64,000 bases of DNA from JAWKTM01 sp041399085 (GTDB taxonomy: Bacteria > Planctomycetota > Planctomycetia > Pirellulales > Pirellulaceae). The notes under the pieces are model-generated. The model did not search any database, had not been told where the DNA came from, and saw only the letters and a list, made by a program, of their open reading frames with translations. How positions within the stretch are numbered: the first letter of the stretch is position 1; each line of letters begins with the position of its first letter. The position numbers and the translations under genes were made by a program. The stretch is from assembly GCA_041399085.1 (NCBI GenBank), contig JAWKTM010000027.1, positions 27,625-91,624 of the forward strand, read 5' to 3'. Positions 57,395 to 64,000 of the stretch are shown here, piece after piece.

Positions 57395-57691
57395 CTTAGG
57401 GCCTCCGCAGAAACAAGGGGTTAGAACCTCTCGGCGAAAGCATCCCGTCGACCAATGCCACGGAAGATGAACCGATACTAGAACTACAAAGACTTATAAG
57501 TAAATTCCGCGACAACATCAAGCCAAGCCGACAATTTACCGCCTAGCCCCGTTCCGCCCGGCATCGGGATTGCGTCGCTTGCCGCTCATCGAAATCGTGT
57601 CGCGGCTGGCGGGCGGCGATCCGTGCCGGCGTGCCGCGACATGAAATTGGCTGAATGTTTTGGGCACGGAATCGAGATCGGGAGGAATACG

Positions 57692-58606
57692 ATGAGACGA
57701 TTGAAGACGAATTTTGCCAAGCGAGCATTGTCGGCGATTGTCGTCGGGGCATTGTGCGGCTGGACCGGTGCGGCGATAGCTCAGCAAGGCAGTGCGGGCA
57801 GTTCGCAAGGCAATGCGGGCGGGACAGCCACGGCGGACGATAGCGGCGCGAACAACGATGGCACTTCGGCCGTTCGCGAAGTTCCAACGGAAGATCAACC
57901 TATAAACAACAGCGGCCAAGTGACGCGTGACTCGGTGCCCGACTCGGCTCCGAACGCCCAAGACGCTCGGGCCGAAACGCCGGAGACAACGGTTGACCAA
58001 CCGAACAACACGAACTCGCGAGAGCAGAATCCGACGCGGACGAATCAGCAGCAGCGAGCGGCGTTGGGCGTGGCGTTGCGACCGGTCCGTGGCGGTTTGA
58101 TGATCCAATCGGTCGAGCCGAACGGGCCGGCGGCTCAAGTCGGACTGCGACCGGGCGACGTGATCGTGGCGTTGGACGACGTCGAGATCACCTCGTTCAC
58201 GAATTTTGCCAACCGGATCGCCAACCATGAACCGGGACAACAAGCGACCATCGTGTTCGCTCGCGAAGGCCGGACGGACGCGGTGGACGTGCAATTGATG
58301 GCGGCCAATCGGCTATACGGCCAGTCGAACCAAACCGGACGAACTCGCGCGATGCGACCTCCGGCTCCCAACGCCCGAGGCATCGAAGGCGATGCGACGT
58401 CGGCCGACTTGCGACAGATTCAATCGCAACTGGACCAATTGACCCGCGAGGTCGTCGCTTTGCGGCAGCGTCTGGACGGCTTGGCCGAATTGCACGACGA
58501 CGTACGGTTGTTGATGCAGCGGCGCGAGGTGGGTTCGGACACGAACGACGGATTGGAACCGTTCAACAAGCGGGATGATCCGATCGGCTTGAACGACGAC
58601 CGGTAG
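57692..58606 (+). CDS. Exported PDZ-domain protein with C-terminal coiled coil
   Basis: Protein of 304 aa, ATG 57692 with GGGAGGAAT nine bases upstream. A signal peptide (FAKRALSAIVVGALCGWTGAAIAQ) is followed by a low-complexity Ser/Gly/Asn/Ala stretch (to about 115). One PDZ domain covers about 130-215 (ALGVALRPVRGGLMIQSVEPNGPAAQVGLRPGDVIVALDDVEITSFTNFANRI). A Gln/Leu-rich coiled coil follows (DLRQIQSQLDQLTREVVALRQRLDGLAELHDDVRLL). No protease domain, so it is a binding or scaffold protein of the envelope. Function unknown. Confidence 0.85.
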   Translation: MRRLKTNFAKRALSAIVVGALCGWTGAAIAQQGSAGSSQGNAGGTATADDSGANNDGTSAVREVPTEDQPINNSGQVTRDSVPDSAPNAQDARAETPETTVDQPNNTNSREQNPTRTNQQQRAALGVALRPVRGGLMIQSVEPNGPAAQVGLRPGDVIVALDDVEITSFTNFANRIANHEPGQQATIVFAREGRTDAVDVQLMAANRLYGQSNQTGRTRAMRPPAPNARGIEGDATSADLRQIQSQLDQLTREVVALRQRLDGLAELHDDVRLLMQRREVGSDTNDGLEPFNKRDDPIGLNDDR

Positions 58607-58789
58607 CGGCTGCCAGGGTTGGAAACGAGCGAGAGTCGCCGGGTTGCCAGGGTGCGGCCCGGCCTTATACTCTTACGAAATCGCGTGATTTGGGGCAGGA
58701 ACGCGGGCCACGGAGCCCGATTTTCCCGCCTCGCCACGCGTCTGTCGCCGTTCTGCTCGCTCGCCTCGCCTGGTAACGAAAGGCTTGCC

Positions 58790-59680
58790 GTGGGTCACGA
58801 AAGCCGTCCCGTGGTTACGTCGCCGGAAGTCACAGCGCCATCGTTTTTGGCTCGGCACGATTTTCTCTTTCGCCGCCTCCATTCGCTCAGCGGTTTGATC
58901 CCGGTTGGCGCCTACATGGTGGTGCATCTGCTCACCAACGCCAGCGTGTTGGAGGGGGCCGCGACTTATCAGAAAGCGGTGTATCAGATTCACAGCTTGG
59001 GTTCGGTGCTGTGGATCGTCGAGTGGGTGTTTATCTTTCTGCCGCTGATTTTCCACGCGGTGATGGGCGTGGTGTATGTGAAGGGGGCTTTGCCCAACAA
59101 CAGCAGCTATCGCTACACGAACAATTACCGGTACACGCTGCAGCGAGCGAGCGGGATGATCGCGTTTCTGTTCATCTTCGCTCACGTGTTTCACATGCAC
59201 GGTTGGTTTCATGTCGAGGCTTGGGAACGCAATATCAGCGAGCCGCTGGGCGGGGCTCAGTTCCGTCCGTACAACGCGGCCAGCAGCTTGGGCTTGGCGA
59301 TGCAGAATTTCGCTTGGCAGGCGTTTTATCTGATCGGCGTGTTGTCCTGCGTGTTTCACTTGGCCAATGGCATTTGGACGATGGGAATCACGTGGGGCGT
59401 GTGGATTACGCCCGAAGCTCAGCGGCGAGCGAACTGGGTGGCGTTGGTGTTCGGCATCGGCTTAACCGCCGTCAGCTTGGGTTCGTTCGTGGGCGCGGTG
59501 ACGGTCGATGTGCCGCAGGCGAAGCAGACTGAAGACCAGATGTACGAAGCAAAGTTGGAGTCCGGCGAGTTAAAGCCGAACGACCATAAACGGTTTACGG
59601 AAGAGGAAGCCAAACGCGTGGCGGAGATCGCTTCCGAATCGGGCGGCGTGGCGCAAGGGGAAACGGAGTCGGACGAGTAG
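58790..59680 (+). CDS. sdhC: Succinate dehydrogenase cytochrome b558-type subunit
   Basis: Protein of 296 aa from a GTG at 58790 (VGHESRPVVTSPEVTAPSFLARHDFLFRRLHSLSG); AAAGG lies seven bases upstream, while longer frames add no conserved sequence. Five membrane spans, with His residues in RRLHSLSG, VVHLL, FHAVMGV, AHVFHMHGW and CVFHLANG for the two b hemes and quinone site. It anchors the flavoprotein and iron-sulfur subunits. Bacillus- or Wolinella-like type B topology; the C-terminal 50 residues are charged. First of sdhC-sdhA-sdhB; the 188-bp gap before sdhA may carry a second promoter. Confidence 0.92.
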   Translation: MGHESRPVVTSPEVTAPSFLARHDFLFRRLHSLSGLIPVGAYMVVHLLTNASVLEGAATYQKAVYQIHSLGSVLWIVEWVFIFLPLIFHAVMGVVYVKGALPNNSSYRYTNNYRYTLQRASGMIAFLFIFAHVFHMHGWFHVEAWERNISEPLGGAQFRPYNAASSLGLAMQNFAWQAFYLIGVLSCVFHLANGIWTMGITWGVWITPEAQRRANWVALVFGIGLTAVSLGSFVGAVTVDVPQAKQTEDQMYEAKLESGELKPNDHKRFTEEEAKRVAEIASESGGVAQGETESDE

Positions 59681-59868
59681 GGTTGCTCGGCCGCTGACCA
59701 TCGGACCGTTCGCAACTGGCTCGGTTGGTGGGAACGCCATTCACGAGCCAACTTGAAGAACTCGGGCGATCCTGGTGGCGACTCGCGTGACACACATTCG
59801 ATTAACCGCTCCGGGGTTTATTTCATAGAATTCAGGCCCCACAACAGCAGCAACGAGGATAACTCGCA

Positions 59869-61873
59869 GTGGCAAAGAAACGAGTGATGATCATCGGCGG
59901 CGGCTTGGCGGGGCTCGCGGCCGCGATGAAGTTGGCCGAACTGGGCATCGACGTCGATCTGATGAGCTTGACGCCGGTGAAGCGTTCGCACAGCGTGTGT
60001 GCTCAGGGCGGCATCAACAGCGTGAACGATCAGACGCGGCAGCTTGGCGATAACGAATGGCTGCACTTCGACGACACGGTGTACGGCGGCGACTTTCTTC
60101 AGCACCAACCGCCCGTGAAGGAGATGGCCTACTGGGCTCCGAAGGTCATCGACTTGATGGACCGCCTGGGCGTCACGTTTAACCGCACGCCCGAAGGTTT
60201 TCTGGATCGGCGACGGTTTGGCGGCACGTTGTACAAGCGGACGGCATTCGCCGGCGCGACGACGGGCTGGCAGCAGTTGTGGGCGTTGGACGAGCAGGCC
60301 TGTCGCTGGGAGACCGAAGGAAGATTCGCAGCGCTCGAGTTTTGGATTTCCTCGGCCCGATTTTGGACGACAACGGCGTTTGTCGAGGTTGTGTCGGCCA
60401 AGATTTGGCGTCGATGGAGATTCGGGCCTTCCCGGCCGACGCCGTGGCGGTACACCGGCGTGCTGCGGGCCGATCTTTACGGCCGCTCGACGATGTCGAT
60501 GGTTTGCACGGGCAGCTGCGGCCAGCCGTTGCTTTCAAGCCGGCGTGAAGTACGCGAACGGCGAGCTCATCCAAGTACAACTCGACGGCCGTTCCGGCGC
60601 GGACAAGCTGCGGTTGATGAGCGAATCGGCTCGTGGCGAAGGCGGCCGCGTGTGGTGTTCGCAAGCCGCAAGACTCGCGCGATCCGATGACGATCCCGGA
60701 ATCGGAGCGGTATTACTTTTTGAAAGAGCGATATCCGAAGTACGGCAAATCTCGTGTCGCGACATCGCCACTCGCGAGATTTTCGACATCTGCGTGAACG
60801 AGGGGCTGAGCGTTTCAGAAGACCGCCAGTGCGTCTATTTGGATCTTTAATGCACATCGAAGCCAATGAGTTGACGCGAAAGCTGGGCGGTATCTTTGGA
60901 TTTACGAGAAGGCTCCAGGGGTCGACCCGCGGTTCACGCCGATGAAGATTTTCCTGGCCGCATTACTCGATGGGCGGTCTGTGGGCTGATTACGAGCGAA
61001 CAGCCGAGGGCGGTTTGAAGCTTGGTTCGCCGCGCAATCAATACCAATATCCCGAATCTGTTCGCGATTGGCGAATGCGATTACCAGTATCACGGCGGCA
61101 ATCGCTTGGGGCGAATTCGCTGAGCTGCATCTTCAGCGGTTTGATCGTGGCTCCCGGCATTCAGAACTTGTTCGATGCCGAGAAAGGCGCGGCGGCCGAC
61201 ACGCATTCGGCATTGTGCGAGCAGGCTCGACGACGTTATCAAGAAGAACACGATCGGCTTCTGAAGCGAACCGGCGGTAGCGAGAACCCGTACCTGATTC
61301 ACCAAGAGCTGTACGATGTGATGACCAAGGCGGCCACGGTCGTCCGCCGCAACGCCCAGTTGGACGAAGCGATCGGGACCGTCAACGATCTTCACGAGCG
61401 AGCCAAGAAGTGTTCGCTGTCGGATACGGGGTGACTGGACGAACCAGAACGTCGTGTTCACGAAGGCTCTGCTGGACATGTTCCCGTTGGCCAAGTGCAT
61501 TTTGCAGGGGGCGCGTCTGCGGGACGAGTGCCGCGGGGCGCACTTCAAGCCGGACTTTGCGATGCCCAGCTTGACGGCCGAGGAGCCGGTCGAGCGTCGA
61601 CAACAGGCCGAGCAATGGGTCGACCGCTTCGAGGAAAACAACCGCAAGTATCTGAAGTCGACGATCGCCACTTGGAACGGCGAGCAGCCGGACATCAGTT
61701 ACGAAGACGTCGACACGAGCTTGATTCCGCCGCGGCCGAGATTGTATGGATTGGTCGGCGCGGAAGTCATTAACGAAGTGTTTCGGGAACGCGAAGCCAA
61801 GAAGAAGCAGTCGCCGGCGGAAGGCAATGGCTCGCAGGTTAAGTCGGGCGGCGCCGCGGCGGTTAGCGTATAG
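59869..61873 (+). CDS. sdhA: Succinate dehydrogenase flavoprotein subunit, heavily frameshifted
   Basis: Pieces in several frames assemble one SdhA of about 660 aa. FAD loop: KRVMIIGGGLAGLAAAMKLAE. His-linked flavin region: RSHSVCAQGGINSVND. Then ALEFW/DFLGPILDDNGVCRGCVGQDLASMEIRAFPADAVAV, CFQAGVKYANGE, ADKLRLMSESARGEGGRVW (active-site Arg), IFDICVNEGLSVSEDRQCVYLDL, IEANELTRKLGG, MGGLWADYE, GECDYQ/YHGGNRLGANS and the C-terminal domain to 61873. The first break is cured by one G (TTTTGGATT to TTTTGGGATT near 60346); about eight further indels are needed. An essential enzyme, so consensus error is much more likely than decay. Between sdhC and sdhB. Confidence 0.85.
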
Positions 61874-61929
61874 GCCCTTGGCGTCGGTAGTTTTGTAGCT
61901 TCCTTATCGCAGATCGATTGGCGATCCTC

Positions 61930-62784
61930 ATGGCAGATCACGGTCACAACGGACATCAGCAACCCGATACGTTCGAGGTTCGTATTTTGCGGCAGGACGC
62001 GCCGAACCAGTCCAGCTACTGGGAACGGCATCGCGTGAAGTACGAACATGACATGAACGTGATCAGCGTCTTGCAGCGCATCGCCGCTCGCGGCACGACG
62101 ACCGATGGCAAGCAGGTTTCGCCAGTCGCCTGGGACTGCAACTGCTTGGAAGAAGTTTGCGGCGCTTGCACGATGCTAATCAATGGACGAACGCGCCAAG
62201 CTTGCTCGGCGCTGGTCGATCGTCTGCTGGAAGACAATCCGGGCGAGATCGAATTGCAGCCGATGAGCAAGTTCCCCGTGTTGCGTGATCTGATGGTCGA
62301 TCGGACGCGGTTGTTCCAAGCGTTGAAGAAGACCAAATCGTGGGTGCCGGTCGACGGTTACTACGACATGGGTCCTGGGCCGCGAATGGTACGCGAACAG
62401 CAAGAGTATATGTACCCGCTCAGCGAATGCATGAGCTGCGGTTGCTGTTTGGAAGCTTGTCCGCAGTATACGAAAGTGGAAGTCCAACGTCACGAAGGCG
62501 AGAGTGACGAAGCTTTCGAGAAGCGCAAGGCCGAGATTTACGACCAGAACTTCGTGGGCCCGCACGCGATCAGCCAGACGGTGCTGTTCAATATGCATCC
62601 AACCGGGGCGACCCTGAAGAACGAGCGGTTGGATGTCATGATGGAAGAGGGCGGCATCCAGGTTTGCGGCAACGCTCAGAACTGCGTCGCGGTTTGCCCG
62701 AAAGAAATCCCGCTGACTCGCAGCATCGGCCGTATCGGCCGCGACACCACCGTGCGTGCGATCAAGCGTTGGTTCGAGCGCTAA
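61930..62784 (+). CDS. sdhB: Succinate dehydrogenase iron-sulfur subunit
   Basis: Protein of 284 aa from ATG 61930 (MADHGHNGHQQPDTFEVRILRQDAP); a TTG four codons earlier is unlikely. [2Fe-2S] cysteines at C70, C72 or C77, C80 and C92 (WDCNCLEEVCGACTM ... QACS). The [4Fe-4S] cluster is in ECMSCGCCLEACP (167-177). The [3Fe-4S]/third cluster cysteines are in CGNAQNCVAVCPKEIPL. It passes electrons from SdhA to quinone at SdhC. The frame is clean, in contrast to sdhA. It is 57 bp after sdhA, so sdhCAB is one operon. Confidence 0.95.
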   Translation: MADHGHNGHQQPDTFEVRILRQDAPNQSSYWERHRVKYEHDMNVISVLQRIAARGTTTDGKQVSPVAWDCNCLEEVCGACTMLINGRTRQACSALVDRLLEDNPGEIELQPMSKFPVLRDLMVDRTRLFQALKKTKSWVPVDGYYDMGPGPRMVREQQEYMYPLSECMSCGCCLEACPQYTKVEVQRHEGESDEAFEKRKAEIYDQNFVGPHAISQTVLFNMHPTGATLKNERLDVMMEEGGIQVCGNAQNCVAVCPKEIPLTRSIGRIGRDTTVRAIKRWFER

Positions 62785-62823
62785 ATCCCGCTCGGTTCTA
62801 TCAACAACCAACAGCGGACTGTC

Positions 62824-64000
62824 ATGCCCAACCAAAACAAACTTTCGTCCGTTCGCCTACCTGGGCGACTTTGGGTTTCGATCGTCGCGGCGTTGGTTGC
62901 CGTTTGCTTTTCGATCGCGAACGTTACGGCAACGGCCGGAGATTGGCCGCAGATTCTAGGGCCGAATCGAAACGGCCACGCGCCCGACGAGCAACTGCGG
63001 GACAAATGGCCGGCGGCTGGGCCCGAGGTCGCTTGGCGATTCGAGCTGGGATCGGGGTTCGCCGGTCCGGTCGTCGCCGGTTCGCGCGTCGTGGTGTTTC
63101 ATCGCGTGGGTGATCGCGAACGGATCGAGGCGATCGATGCTGGCAGCGGCAAATCGCTGTGGCATACTGATTTCCCCGCCAGCTATCGAGGGACGATCAA
63201 TCCGGACAGCGGTCCGCGAGCCACGCCGGTGATCTTCGGCGACGCGGTGTTCGCCTACGGAGCCGCGGGCGACATGCATTGCGTGGCGTTGGCCGATGGG
63301 CGCGAACGTTGGTCGCGGAATCTGCTGGAAGACTTTGAGGGCGACCAGGGTTACTTTGGCGCGGGAAGTTCGCCGATAGTGGTGGACGGCAAGCTGCTGG
63401 TGAATGTCGGCGGCCGTGACGACGCCGGCTTGGTCGCGCTTTCTTTGGCCAATGGTTCCACGGTGTGGAAGCGGACGGACGAGCGAGCCAGTTACTCGTC
63501 GCCCACACTCACGCGGCTGGGCGATCAAACCCGCGCGATCTTCGTCACGCGGCTTTCGACGGTCGGTGTCGACCCGGCGAACGGAGGCGTCGCTTTCGAG
63601 TTTCCCTTCGGCCAACGAGGGCCGACCGTTAATGGGGCGACGCCGCTGGTTTTTGGCGATCATCTGTTCGTGACGGCCAGCTACGGCGTCGGAGCCCGCT
63701 ACGCGAAATTGACGGCGGATAGCGCCAAAGTGATTTGGTCCAGCGACGAGGTGCTTTCCAGCCAGTACACGACGCCCGTGTTTCATGACGGATATTTGTA
63801 CGGCACGCATGGCCGCGAAGACGTGGGCGTGGCCGAGCTGCGTTGTGTCGAAGCGGCCAGCGGGAAAGTGCGTTGGTCGCGCGACGAGTTTGGCGTGGCT
63901 CACGCATTGTTGGTCGGCGACCAGCTTCTGCTGCTGACGATCGATGGCCGGCTGACGGTTGCTCCGGCCGCGCCGAAAGCATTCACGCCGATCGCAAGCT
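62824..64000 (+). CDS. Exported PQQ-like beta-propeller protein, cut by window edge
   Basis: ATG 62824, open through the window end (392 complete codons). Signal peptide about 1-40 (RLWVSIVAALVAVCFSIANVTATAGDWPQILGPNRNGHAPDE). It has at least five PQQ-like repeats with the WxxxL/F GxxxxxP pattern, such as VAWRFELGSGFAGPVVAGSRVVVFHR, ALADGRERWSRNLLEDFEGDQGYFGAGSSPIVVDGKLLVNVGG and TPVFHDGYLYGTHGRE. WPQ(I/F)LGPxRNG at the start is the mark of a large planctomycete family of exported outer-membrane or periplasmic propellers. Function unknown; no PQQ-binding or catalytic residues confirm a dehydrogenase. Confidence 0.88.
   Translation, partial: MPNQNKLSSVRLPGRLWVSIVAALVAVCFSIANVTATAGDWPQILGPNRNGHAPDEQLRDKWPAAGPEVAWRFELGSGFAGPVVAGSRVVVFHRVGDRERIEAIDAGSGKSLWHTDFPASYRGTINPDSGPRATPVIFGDAVFAYGAAGDMHCVALADGRERWSRNLLEDFEGDQGYFGAGSSPIVVDGKLLVNVGGRDDAGLVALSLANGSTVWKRTDERASYSSPTLTRLGDQTRAIFVTRLSTVGVDPANGGVAFEFPFGQRGPTVNGATPLVFGDHLFVTASYGVGARYAKLTADSAKVIWSSDEVLSSQYTTPVFHDGYLYGTHGREDVGVAELRCVEAASGKVRWSRDEFGVAHALLVGDQLLLLTIDGRLTVAPAAPKAFTPIAS

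Noticed and set aside
59869..61873. True pseudogenisation of sdhA
   Set aside because: sdhC and sdhB are intact and flank it in one operon, and the breaks are cured by single bases; error is the better explanation.

Overview
This 64 kb window looks like a piece of a planctomycete chromosome, probably Pirellulales-like. The left-edge gene encodes an N-terminal LEDRRLLA motif, typical of planctomycete giant surface proteins. The window also has DUF1080, sulfatase and SASA-esterase genes, a Tat-exported Gfo/Idh/MocA protein, two ECF sigma factor/Ser-Thr kinase modules and a PQQ-like beta-propeller gene. Most of the window is GC-rich; about 19-31 kb and 52.3-53.7 kb are visibly more AT-rich. I see no rRNA, tRNA or CRISPR array.

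Layout. (1) 0-7.5 kb, minus strand: the surface-protein N-terminus, a membrane Ser/Thr kinase with LRRs, a tandem-repeat array of exact 84-bp period, then a tightly packed ECF sigma / esterase / GNAT / DUF1080 operon. (2) 7.7-14.1 kb, plus strand: a phosphohexomutase and a five-gene phosphonate-catabolism cluster (DUF5690 carrier, alcohol dehydrogenase, PhnZ-like HD oxygenase, FAD amine oxidase, PhnX). (3) 14.1-19 kb: a trypsin-like protease, a SASA esterase, a xylose-isomerase-like TIM barrel, repeat-rich spacers and a hypothetical protein. (4) 19-31.8 kb: an accessory island with broken genes for a SIR2-like protein, an Imm22-like and a SUFU-like immunity protein, a WD40 kinase, a second kinase, an ECF sigma factor and a YetF-like protein. 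Palindrome-ended MITE-like repeats are interleaved with them. (5) 31.8-46.6 kb: a Gfo/Idh/MocA oxidoreductase, HtrA, a methyltransferase, small stress or signalling genes, and a minus-strand set of epimerase, sucA, sucB and aconitase, then a FadL porin. (6) 46.9-57.4 kb: envelope and TPR proteins, a sulfatase, a restriction-modification-like pair, MATE, a histidine phosphatase and a NanA-like aldolase. (7) 57.7-64 kb: a PDZ protein, sdhC-sdhA-sdhB and a beta-propeller protein cut by the right edge.

Two TCA segments (acn-sucB-sucA and sdhCAB) indicate aerobic respiratory metabolism. Sulfatase, SASA esterase, NanA-like aldolase, sugar isomerase and DUF1080 genes fit a polysaccharide- or glycan-degrading lifestyle. 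The phosphonate cluster would release phosphate from aminophosphonates.

Caution: many genes, including essential ones (sdhA, acn), carry frameshifts. Where I could restore the frame, one or two missing bases were needed, usually inside a short run. That pattern fits deletion-type consensus errors better than widespread pseudogenisation. Spans of broken genes below are given as the reconstructed locus.
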